This document shows, in pieces, positions 7,120 to 13,978 of a stretch of 23,395 nucleotides of DNA (its first letter is position 1; every line of letters begins with the position of its first letter). A program made the translations under genes and the position numbers. The notes beneath the pieces were generated by a model. It worked only from the letters and a program-made list of their open reading frames with translations, ran no database searches and had not been told where the DNA came from. Source of the DNA: Bacteroidota bacterium (GTDB lineage: Bacteria; Bacteroidota; Bacteroidia; Cytophagales; Cyclobacteriaceae); assembly GCA_023417785.1 (NCBI GenBank), contig JAEZEH010000025.1, forward strand, positions 1 to 23,395. The letters run 5' to 3'.

Positions 7120-8742
7120 ATGACTGCAACAAATAGTGACCTTAGAGCCGGCATTGATACCCGTGAACAGTTCGATGAAGACCCTTATGGCTACAAAGTC
7201 GAATGGATCAAGTGGGATAGTGATTTTCGAAATACTGATCTGCGTCCTGGAGATACCATTCTTGGAATAAATGACATACTCTACCAGAAAGAATTCCGGC
7301 AACAAGAGATGTCCAGAGCAATGGGCGGACCAATGGAGCCCGCGCACTGGCAGGAACAGGGTGCTGGTGATGGTCATACCATCAATCTGAACGTGTGGAG
7401 AGATGGTCAGACGCTCAATATATCAGGCAAAATCCACTCCCATCGATTTTACTATGATGCACATCAAAAACCAGCTCTTGGTCCGAACGGACCAAACAGA
7501 ATCTCCAACGACGGGTTCAATTCACCGTGGATGAGTTGGTACGAACAGTTTGTCAAAAAAGCATCGATCATTCTCAGTGATCCCTTATGGGAACGCTCTC
7601 GAATTAACAATCTAAAGCTTCTCGAAGAGCATAATGCAGAGAAGGTACGCGTAGACTTTCTAACGGAAAAGTTTCCAGGCCCCTTCGCTGAGTCGGTTTT
7701 GTCTGACTGGCATCGCATGTATGAAGTTTTGGAGGGCAAAACATATAACGACATTACGGAGCAGACGCTTGAGTACAGGAAGATCGGAGAACAGCGCATG
7801 TCTATCGTTAAGGAGGCTGCGTTGAAAGCCCGGAAAGCTTTCACCATTGAAATGTCGGAACGACTAATACCTCCTTTCCCGGCAAAGGACCCCATCATGG
7901 ACGACGTCGCATCTGTAGCCGGAAAGGTCGTTGAACTGCCGTACATACCTATAAGGCAAATTATCAATGACCTTGGGAAATCATATGCGGTGATTGGTTC
8001 ACAACGGGAAGGCTATTATATTATTCACATGAAAGATTCTGAAGTCGACATATTCTTTGGAACGCTGTTTCGATATCAGGCGCAAGTGACTCCTGATGTT
8101 AGTGAACGCTACCAGTTCTTTGGTGAGATCATAAACGAACCAATAATGGTTACCTACGATCGTCGACCGATAACGGGTCTGATGCTAAAAGTGATCGCCG
8201 GGGCTGCGGGAAACGATAACTTTTTCGTTGACCTGCGAAAGCCCGATGCTAAAAATGAAGTCAGGTTTTCAGGAGAAGAATTAATTGCCTCTTTCGGCGA
8301 TTTTCCACTTGATCATGACTCCCCACCCGACCAGGTGATGAGAGGTCTGATTCATTACATTAAGTATGCTGACAAGGCGCGTTGGAAAAACCTGTTCAGC
8401 ACATGGCGTATATTTACCCGATGGTCCGGGCCGCCGGTAATCGACACGGCATACATTCTTCCGGATAGTTCCTTTCACAGTATCTGGGAGCAGTCACGTA
8501 AACAAATTGTGAATGACATATATGATGTCAGAGTGATTTACACAGGCCCGGTCATGACGGTCATTGAACCGGACAAAAACCAGGGCATTCCACATGTGGA
8601 ACAGGTTAAAGTGATCCTCGATCACATAGGCCTGATCGGCGATAGATACAGGAGCGTTTCAAATATTAATGTACATCGCAAGTGGATTTTGCAGCGCATG
8701 AATGGTGGCCCCTGGAAGATCGTGGAGCCTCAAGCCTTATAA
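7120..8742 (+). CDS. Hypothetical cytosolic protein with N-terminal PDZ-like domain
   Basis: A 540-residue protein whose family I do not recognise. Residues about 10-110 look like a PDZ domain: GYKVEWIKWDSDFRNTDLRP, then GDTILGINDI, and a closing pair HTINLNVWRDGQTLNISGKI. Residues about 145-265 look helical and charged. The remainder is mixed alpha/beta, and its last 90 residues end in a run resembling NTF2/SnoaL folds (RKWILQRMNGGPWKIVEP). No signal peptide or membrane segment is visible, so it is probably cytosolic, which is unusual for PDZ-type proteins in bacteria. A TAA at 7114-7116 is in frame, so ATG 7120 is the first possible start. No ribosome binding site fits between them. It probably forms an operon with the helical protein 18 bp downstream. 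Confidence 0.8.
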   Translation: MTATNSDLRAGIDTREQFDEDPYGYKVEWIKWDSDFRNTDLRPGDTILGINDILYQKEFRQQEMSRAMGGPMEPAHWQEQGAGDGHTINLNVWRDGQTLNISGKIHSHRFYYDAHQKPALGPNGPNRISNDGFNSPWMSWYEQFVKKASIILSDPLWERSRINNLKLLEEHNAEKVRVDFLTEKFPGPFAESVLSDWHRMYEVLEGKTYNDITEQTLEYRKIGEQRMSIVKEAALKARKAFTIEMSERLIPPFPAKDPIMDDVASVAGKVVELPYIPIRQIINDLGKSYAVIGSQREGYYIIHMKDSEVDIFFGTLFRYQAQVTPDVSERYQFFGEIINEPIMVTYDRRPITGLMLKVIAGAAGNDNFFVDLRKPDAKNEVRFSGEELIASFGDFPLDHDSPPDQVMRGLIHYIKYADKARWKNLFSTWRIFTRWSGPPVIDTAYILPDSSFHSIWEQSRKQIVNDIYDVRVIYTGPVMTVIEPDKNQGIPHVEQVKVILDHIGLIGDRYRSVSNINVHRKWILQRMNGGPWKIVEPQAL

Positions 8743-8760
8743 TCAACAAAAACGACGCGC

Positions 8761-10080
8761 ATGTTTAACGAACGAAAAAATGAAGTCAACACGCTGCTCA
8801 ACGAAGCTGTAAATAAAATGGCTGACGAAGCGGTTTATGTGACTTCGGCAGAAGACCAAAAGAAGATTCGCGATGTTCTTGATAGGTACTTCGCCTTCAG
8901 GCAGAAGGCAATGGAAGACGCATTGAAATTTCTCGACGACGATTCCAAAAATGCGAAAGACCAAACGGATCAATGGCGAAAGCATTTGTTGCGAGCAGGA
9001 AGCGACGGGTCAAAAATGATTTATGACGTGATCAAAGACGTACCACGCAAATCGGCTTTCATCGACGTCGTCGCGCGCGTAGCGTTTCTTGAATCAGTCT
9101 TCTTCACAAGACTTGCCCATATGTCCTTACCGGATGCCATGCAAGGCCAGTTAATCGAATTTCGCAAGGAGTTCGAAAAGGAACAAGAGAGTTTGCTCGA
9201 CAAATGGGACGACCTCGTTGACAAAGATGAAGATATAGATGAAAAGATTGAGCAGGCCACGAAGTCACTTCTTGAAGTATTTAAGAAAGAGCTGTCCAAA
9301 ATCGACAGTGCGAATACCAAAGTAAGGGAAAATCTGACCACCTGGCTTAAAGGAATACATATCGCAGACGAGATCAAAAATCCCGGTACGCCGTCGCTTT
9401 TTGAACCGGTGACCAATATGATGGATGCGATAAATCAACTTATGGTAAGTTCCAAAGATCTGTCCAGACGCTTCGAAGCTTTGTATAAGAGTGAAGAGGC
9501 GTTGGTAGTAGTTGTGTTCGGAAAAACGCGAGAAAGCGTGAAGGATTTTTTGGAAAAGACCAACCTCGAAAAAGCAATCAAAGGTTACACCGATGCAGAG
9601 CGTCAGTTGCAGGATATTGCCAAAAGCATGGAAACGAAAGGTATGCAAGAAGATGCGCTACGCTTCGTGTCCGAAGGATCAAAGAGCACAAAATCGCATC
9701 TCGAAGATTTCACTAAGGCGTATAATGACTTCGTGAATGAGTTCAGAGAAATCTTCATCGGTCCTGTGGGCGATAAGACGGTTGAGGATCTTGTAGAAAA
9801 AAAACGCTGGGATGCAGCCAGAAATGATTGGATGCGTCTTAATATCCAAACTGAATTAAAACGCATCTATGATGATGCCCGCGATTGGTTTGCTGTCGAC
9901 CTGGGCGAACAAAACCCTATCATAAAGGAACATGTGGGCAAAATTATCGAACAGGAACGCAAGCGTCTCGAACCTGCGCTCCGGGAGGTCGGTGACAATT
10001 CGGTACTCGATGCTCTCGATATTGTGATGACCGTCGCTAAAGATTCCCTGGTTGACAAGGTGAAACGATTGAAAGGATAG
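8761..10080 (+). CDS. Hypothetical all-helical, coiled-coil-rich protein
   Basis: A 439-residue protein, not recognised. The sequence is charged and heptad-rich throughout, with few prolines or glycines, consistent with long helices (for example about 135-185, EFRKEFEKEQESLLDKWDD, and about 220-330). No signal peptide is visible. The most hydrophobic helix, about 97-118 (SAFIDVVARVAFLESVFF), is amphipathic rather than a clear membrane segment; EALVVVVFG near 247 could be a single strand. It lacks catalytic-looking motifs. It starts 18 bp after the PDZ-like gene, on the same strand, and meets the ferredoxin gene tail to tail. The shape recalls helical pore-forming toxins and scaffold proteins in general, but that is only an architectural resemblance. 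Confidence 0.8.
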   Translation: MFNERKNEVNTLLNEAVNKMADEAVYVTSAEDQKKIRDVLDRYFAFRQKAMEDALKFLDDDSKNAKDQTDQWRKHLLRAGSDGSKMIYDVIKDVPRKSAFIDVVARVAFLESVFFTRLAHMSLPDAMQGQLIEFRKEFEKEQESLLDKWDDLVDKDEDIDEKIEQATKSLLEVFKKELSKIDSANTKVRENLTTWLKGIHIADEIKNPGTPSLFEPVTNMMDAINQLMVSSKDLSRRFEALYKSEEALVVVVFGKTRESVKDFLEKTNLEKAIKGYTDAERQLQDIAKSMETKGMQEDALRFVSEGSKSTKSHLEDFTKAYNDFVNEFREIFIGPVGDKTVEDLVEKKRWDAARNDWMRLNIQTELKRIYDDARDWFAVDLGEQNPIIKEHVGKIIEQERKRLEPALREVGDNSVLDALDIVMTVAKDSLVDKVKRLKG

Positions 10081-10166
10081 TTGGATAGCGAAGGAGGTTT
10101 CCGCGCAGAAATCATCTTCGACTGGCGACGGCGGGAAACAGGATGAGGAGCTTAAATGGCCCAATG

Positions 10167-10517
10167 TTAGTTTTCACCAGCAAATAGAACCTCGACGGCA
10201 AGTCCATCCAGCTTCTCATCGATCATGAGCTGGCAAGCCAACCTGCTGTTATCGGAAACGCCCGTCATTTTTGAAAGCGTAGTATTTTCATTTCCCACCC
10301 GCGTCAATAATTCATTGTCACTTCCGGTAAGGTGAACATGACACGTACCACACCGCCCGGTACCTTTACACTCGCCGAAGCCCTCGACATAAAATCGGTC
10401 ATAAAGCAGCGTCATCAGATTCCTGTACTCGCCTCTGAAGGTAGTTACGTGGAACGTCTTGCCTTCAATGGTTATGCTTATGTGTATGTCAGTTCGCGGA
10501 ATCACTCCCATGATCAT
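10167..10517 (-). CDS. 2Fe-2S ferredoxin
   Basis: A 116-residue plant/adrenodoxin-fold ferredoxin. The four cluster ligands are Cys50, Cys56, Cys59 and Cys95, in the pattern Cx5Cx2C...C: GECKGTGRCGTC followed by SRLACQL. The Cx5Cx2C form is the one in adrenodoxin-like and many bacterial electron carriers. Its ATG overlaps the stop codon of the hemerythrin-like gene as ATGA, so the two are almost certainly translated together and may work as a redox pair. It is the last gene of the leftward NO/oxygen cluster and meets the helical-protein gene tail to tail. Met3 is an alternative start, but Met1 gives the ATGA coupling. Confidence 0.93.
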   Translation of the reverse strand: MIMGVIPRTDIHISITIEGKTFHVTTFRGEYRNLMTLLYDRFYVEGFGECKGTGRCGTCHVHLTGSDNELLTRVGNENTTLSKMTGVSDNSRLACQLMIDEKLDGLAVEVLFAGEN

Positions 10518-10975
10518 TTCCAGAATTCATCCTCCCATTCACGGTCATGCATCGTTCCGCCTTCGTCGGAATGTCGTATTGATATTTCCTCGAGTTCCTC
10601 CGGTGAGGCGACTGCCTGAATTTCATTGAACAAAACCCGCTCTTCAAAACGAATATGGGCTTCGAGTTTTTCTTCTATCAAACCCAGGCTGTTTTCTTCT
10701 TCCCGCACAGCCTCAAACAGTCTCCTGAGCTGCCGATGTTCCTTAAGCGCGCGCTTCACCAGTTCGTTTTCATTTCCCAGAACAGAGAACACGTACTTTT
10801 CTTCTATCTCGAAATGTGAAATCAGGTGGTTTTTATAAAACCATTCCGCGTAGGCCTGGATGCGATCGACCGGGATATCCTTCCGGAATCCGGTTCGTAT
10901 CTTCCAGCAAAGCAATAAGCCGTGGTGATGTTCACGGCTTAAGGGTGCAAGTAATTCGTCTCGTTTGATAGGCAT
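10514..10975 (-). CDS. Hemerythrin-like HHE domain protein
   Basis: A 153-residue four-helix-bundle protein of the hemerythrin HHE family, which binds a non-haem di-iron centre. The probable ligands are spread as expected: SREHHHGL (His16-18), HFEIEEKYVF, KEHRQLRRL and HIRFEERVLFNEIQ, each of the H-x3-E pattern or a single His on its own helix. Family members bind O2, sense or scavenge NO, or handle iron. The neighbouring RIC and truncated hemoglobin genes favour an NO or oxygen role. A 119-bp gap to the ric gene leaves room for a separate promoter. It overlaps the ferredoxin gene by 4 bp, which suggests electron delivery to the di-iron site, by inference only. Confidence 0.9.
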   Translation of the reverse strand: MPIKRDELLAPLSREHHHGLLLCWKIRTGFRKDIPVDRIQAYAEWFYKNHLISHFEIEEKYVFSVLGNENELVKRALKEHRQLRRLFEAVREEENSLGLIEEKLEAHIRFEERVLFNEIQAVASPEELEEISIRHSDEGGTMHDREWEDEFWK

Positions 10976-11094
10976 AATTCCAATGGTAAAATAAGCATAC
11001 CTGAGCAGGAGCCGGAGTCGACCGTCACCTTACGCTAAGCGATCCAAATCATGTCGGAAACAACCAGCCATCCGTGCTGTGGATTAGCTCCTCG

Positions 11095-11838
11095 TTAAGA
11101 AGTAGCTTCCTGTGACATCAACTCCTTTTCCAACGCAATTGTTCTCGGAAAGAGGATATTGTTTTCAAGGTGAATATGGAGGTGAAGATCCTGTTCAAAC
11201 TCCTTCAGCAACGCAAACGTCACTTGATACGTACCACACCCATCCTGTGGGGGCGTATAATGACTACTTAATGCCTCAATCCTGCTGAAGCGATCGCCTT
11301 CAGTTGAATGCTCGTCCATCATCATCTGTACCGGATTCTGAACGGTGCCGAACTGTGGTGAGGTTAGAACCATCGTGCCTTCTTGCTTTGCCTTCGCCAT
11401 CTTACGCACGAACGGGAATAGAATGAATTCTTCTTTCTTCATGTGAGCCGTAAGCTCTCCGGCGGATGCATTGAACTCCTCCTGTATCTCGTACAGTTCC
11501 GGGTGAGTATCACCATGAACTCGACAAATTTTATCGAGATACGGTTTTATCTCCAGTATCTTTTCCTCAACATAACGGTGATGTTTTTTCTCAATGTAGT
11601 CAGCCAGCAAGTCCAGGGGCCACGACTTGTAATCCGTCGCATCGTTACCCCGTTCAGTGGTTACCTTCTCCAGGTCTTGAAGCACCAGCGTGGGATCTAT
11701 GTTCTTTTTTGTGGATGCAGCAAGAATGGTCCGGTTACCCTGACAACAAAAATCAATACCGTATTTCTTAAAAACAGATGCTGTGCGGTAGTCTTGCGCC
11801 ACCAATTCTCCAATGATATTTTCCTGCGTGATTTTCAT
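11095..11838 (-). CDS. ric: Iron-sulfur cluster repair di-iron protein RIC (ScdA/YtfE)
   Basis: A 247-residue protein of the RIC family, which restores Fe-S clusters damaged by nitric oxide or oxidants. The N-terminal ScdA_N domain contains YRTASVFKKYGIDFCCQGN with the vicinal pair Cys31-Cys32. The C-terminal hemerythrin-like domain carries the di-iron ligand motifs KKHHRYV, RVHGDTHPEL, AHMKKEEFILFPF, MMDEHSTEGDR and HLHIHLENNILFP. Length fits the family. The open frame extends 52 codons further upstream, but that extension overlaps the truncated hemoglobin gene and has no family character. The start at 11838 leaves a 46-bp gap instead. Its position behind the hemoglobin and oxidase genes supports an NO-response role. 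Confidence 0.95.
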   Translation of the reverse strand: MKITQENIIGELVAQDYRTASVFKKYGIDFCCQGNRTILAASTKKNIDPTLVLQDLEKVTTERGNDATDYKSWPLDLLADYIEKKHHRYVEEKILEIKPYLDKICRVHGDTHPELYEIQEEFNASAGELTAHMKKEEFILFPFVRKMAKAKQEGTMVLTSPQFGTVQNPVQMMMDEHSTEGDRFSRIEALSSHYTPPQDGCGTYQVTFALLKEFEQDLHLHIHLENNILFPRTIALEKELMSQEATS

Positions 11839-11884
11839 AATTCTTTGGTTATAGTTACTATTAATATTTCTGGCTGATAATTCT

Positions 11885-12274
11885 CTACAGAATCGGTGTA
11901 ATGGAATTGTTTCTATAATACTCAATCTTATAATTAAACATCTCCGCCATGCGCTCACCCTGCCATTTCGCGCGGGTTGCCTTCTCGCCGGCAAACAACT
12001 CGTCGACCGTGTCGTGAAAAAGTTTTATCCATTGATTAAAATGTTCGCCTTCGACTGCCAGACTTGCGTGAGGCGAAAACGGGCTTCCGTGATAGGTGTG
12101 CTCTTCCAACAAAACCGTTTGCCAGAAGCGGTACATTTTTTCCAGATGCTCCGGCCACCGATCCTGTATCCGGTTGTTGAAAATGTCTTTCAGCAGCTGG
12201 TCCTTTCGGATCCTCCCGTAAAAAGTATCCACCAATAGTTTTATGTCGTTTATGTTTCTAATATCTTCCTTCAT
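11885..12274 (-). CDS. Group III truncated hemoglobin
   Basis: A 129-residue globin of group III (trHb3, like Campylobacter Ctb). Markers are Tyr19 at the B10 position, His43 near E7, the group III segment MYRFWQTVLL...YHGSPFSPH, and EHFNQWIKLF with His78 as the proximal haem ligand. Trp104 (KWQGERM) is placed where the G8 Trp of Ctb would be. Such globins bind O2 and NO and are linked to nitrosative stress or to oxygen supply to a high-affinity oxidase; both fit this neighbourhood. It lies 16 bp after the Ig-like membrane protein gene and 46 bp before ric, so it is probably part of the oxidase operon. Confidence 0.93.
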   Translation of the reverse strand: MKEDIRNINDIKLLVDTFYGRIRKDQLLKDIFNNRIQDRWPEHLEKMYRFWQTVLLEEHTYHGSPFSPHASLAVEGEHFNQWIKLFHDTVDELFAGEKATRAKWQGERMAEMFNYKIEYYRNNSITPIL

Positions 12275-12290
12275 TACTTCTATCTAAAAT

Positions 12291-12692
12291 TCAAATACTA
12301 AAATTCGTAATCGCGTAAAAGAACGCCCATCCTGAAAAGGCTATGACCAATGCCCAGATCCAGGCGGGAATACTTCGCGGAGTTTCACTTCCATCGATCA
12401 GGAATTGTTTCTGATCTCCCTTTCCATAAGCGTTAACCATGATCGGTAATACCCCGTCAACCACGTCATGGTTTTTCAAGCCTTCGACCGAGATAGCCGG
12501 ACCGTTGCGCACCGTGAAGGGTATAACACGAACGCCTTCTTTCCCTGAGGGCTCTTTGCCAACAATCTTAAGCGTGTGCTCACCGTCCGGAAGCTTGCTC
12601 GTATCCAGTTCGAATCGAATAGGCACATCGAACTCCCCTATCGGTTGCGGAATATTGTCAAGAAATACGAATACTTTGCTTTTCTGACTCAT
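12291..12692 (-). CDS. Tail-anchored protein with Ig-like domain in cbb3 operon
   Basis: A 133-residue protein in the oxidase operon. Residues about 5-60 form a beta-rich, Ig/cadherin-like unit (FELDTSKLPDGEHTLKIVGK, then VRVIPFTVRNGP). A second short beta segment follows, and the C-terminus has one membrane helix starting after SIPAW (about 109-130). No N-terminal signal is visible. It may therefore be tail-anchored, leaving open on which side of the membrane the domain lies. No haem or copper motif is present, so a structural or assembly subunit is more likely than an electron carrier. The ATG at 12692 is chosen, 2 bp after the upstream stop. A TTG two codons earlier would overlap it. The exact role is unknown. 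Confidence 0.75.
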   Translation of the reverse strand: MSQKSKVFVFLDNIPQPIGEFDVPIRFELDTSKLPDGEHTLKIVGKEPSGKEGVRVIPFTVRNGPAISVEGLKNHDVVDGVLPIMVNAYGKGDQKQFLIDGSETPRSIPAWIWALVIAFSGWAFFYAITNFSI

Positions 12693-12694
12693 AA

Positions 12695-12964
12695 TCAATC
12701 CAGATTGAGAATACTTCGTTTGATATGTTCATTTTCTTTTTCACCCGGACGAAGCATCCATTTAATACTGTAAAAAAGAGCTATCAATACAATCACCACC
12801 ATACCCCATACTATCACATAATCCCAGTCACTCTGGGGTCCGGCGCCGTGGGTCACCCCTCTTAGTATCTTTGGTTGTTGCTTCTTACAGACTTCGCACG
12901 CCATGGCCGCGGTATGCGAAAGCAGAAACACAACAACTGCAATAAGTATTCGTGAAATCATCAT
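12695..12964 (-). CDS. Small membrane protein with CxxC motif in cbb3 operon
   Basis: An 89-residue protein with a signal-peptide-like N-terminus (about 1-21, ending TAAMA), then CEVCKK with Cys23 and Cys26, a short polar stretch, a membrane helix (about 48-68, VIVWGMVVIVLIALFYSIKW) and a basic/acidic cytosolic tail. The Cys pair next to the cleavage site, on the periplasmic side, could bind a metal or form a disulfide. It is too short for CcoP or CcoH and is not a recognisable CcoQ or CcoS, but may replace one of those small subunits. Its ATG overlaps the stop of the CcoO-like gene as ATGA. The layout (signal, short periplasmic piece, TM, charged tail) resembles the extra modules on CcoN. 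Confidence 0.78.
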   Translation of the reverse strand: MMISRILIAVVVFLLSHTAAMACEVCKKQQPKILRGVTHGAGPQSDWDYVIVWGMVVIVLIALFYSIKWMLRPGEKENEHIKRSILNLD

Positions 12965-13971
12965 AAGTTAGGTTTTGTGTTTTCCAGCTGCATCAGAATC
13001 TTTTCAACTTCCTCCAAAGGAATAACGCGCGCCTTATTGCCCCAGCTCGTACGCTCATGATTGATGATAGCGGTTATCTCTTCAGCGTTTAACCCATTAT
13101 TCGCTCCAACCGCAGGCATTTCGCCATACTCCTCACGGCCGTCATACCCGTTCATAATAACTTCAATCAGAATTGCAGGATCATCGTCAAGAACAACAGG
13201 ACTTGATTTCAAAGGAGGAAATGCACCTTTCAAACCCTCCCCATTTGCCTGATGACAGGCCTGGCAATTATTGGCATAAAGACGGGCTCCATCTATCTTT
13301 AGCATCTCATCGCCATCTTGCGGGTCAGACTGATTGTCGGCCTTATACAAAAACTTCGGTGCTGGCGTCCCATCAGGTAACGGAGTCTGTTTCAACGATT
13401 GCAAATAGGCCACCAGTTGCATCGCTTCCTTTCGTGCAACGAGCTTCCCGCGGTTACCCCTTTCGAGTCCTTCCGGAACAGACACAACCCTGTCGTCTTT
13501 CGACGGTTGCGATTTCCATTCAAAAAACCATGGATAAGCCGGCATAATAGATTGTTCTACAACTGCCCTCGGGTTATACAAATGAAGTAAATGCCAGTCC
13601 GCTGCGGGCAACCGGGTTCCAATGGCCGTAAGGTCAGGACCAGTACGTTCTGTGCCCATCAGCGTTGCGGTGTTCATCCACCAGTTCATTCGGGTACTGT
13701 TGGCATAATCTGCCGCGAGACTTGGTCGGGATCCCCATGTGTTATCCATGTCGACGTTTCGAACCTGTTGTGAGTGACATGCCACACATCCTTCCGAAAT
13801 AAAGATATGTTTGCCAGCCAGGGCATCCCCTGTCAGCGCCTCACTGCCCGGCAGGGGTGCATTGTTATTTTGATTGTTGATCGCGGGAAGTATTGCGACG
13901 AAAAAAGACAATGCGATAAAAAGCAACAGCGCCGCACCAAATAGCTTTCTATGATCGTTAAACATTTCCAT
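12961..13971 (-). CDS. ccoO: cbb3-type oxidase CcoO-like diheme cytochrome c
   Basis: A 336-residue membrane-anchored cytochrome c. One N-terminal helix (about 10-31) is followed by a CcoO/FixO-type domain. Its haem site is EGCVACHSQQVR (Cys62, Cys65, His66), with RTGPDL and SIMPAYPW (Met143 as axial ligand) downstream, all typical of CcoO. A second cytochrome c domain is fused at the C-terminus, with NNCQACHQANGEG (Cys236, Cys239, His240) and GEMPAVG as probable Met ligand. Standard CcoO has one haem, so the extra domain may stand in for CcoP, which is absent here. It delivers electrons to CcoN. The start is ATG 13971, 7 bp after the ccoN stop. A TTG six codons upstream would overlap ccoN and is less likely. 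Confidence 0.92.
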   Translation of the reverse strand: MEMFNDHRKLFGAALLLFIALSFFVAILPAINNQNNNAPLPGSEALTGDALAGKHIFISEGCVACHSQQVRNVDMDNTWGSRPSLAADYANSTRMNWWMNTATLMGTERTGPDLTAIGTRLPAADWHLLHLYNPRAVVEQSIMPAYPWFFEWKSQPSKDDRVVSVPEGLERGNRGKLVARKEAMQLVAYLQSLKQTPLPDGTPAPKFLYKADNQSDPQDGDEMLKIDGARLYANNCQACHQANGEGLKGAFPPLKSSPVVLDDDPAILIEVIMNGYDGREEYGEMPAVGANNGLNAEEITAIINHERTSWGNKARVIPLEEVEKILMQLENTKPNL

Positions 13972-13978
13972 ACCGCTC

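Noticed and set aside
7464..7967. 167-codon open frame on the minus strand
   Set aside because: It is antisense to the PDZ-like gene, Ser- and Phe-rich without domain features, and has no partner gene.
7120..10080. Part of a contractile injection or type VI-like system
   Set aside because: No sheath, tube, baseplate or AAA genes are near, and the proteins show no such motifs.
10100..10150. Bidirectional terminator between the helical protein and ferredoxin genes
   Set aside because: GTTTCCGC and GCGGGAAAC pair only with a bulge, the loop is over 30 nt, and there is no T-run.
11839..11994. N-terminal extension of RIC to 299 residues
   Set aside because: It overlaps the truncated hemoglobin gene and has no family character. 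MKITQENIIGELVAQDYR is the normal start of the family.
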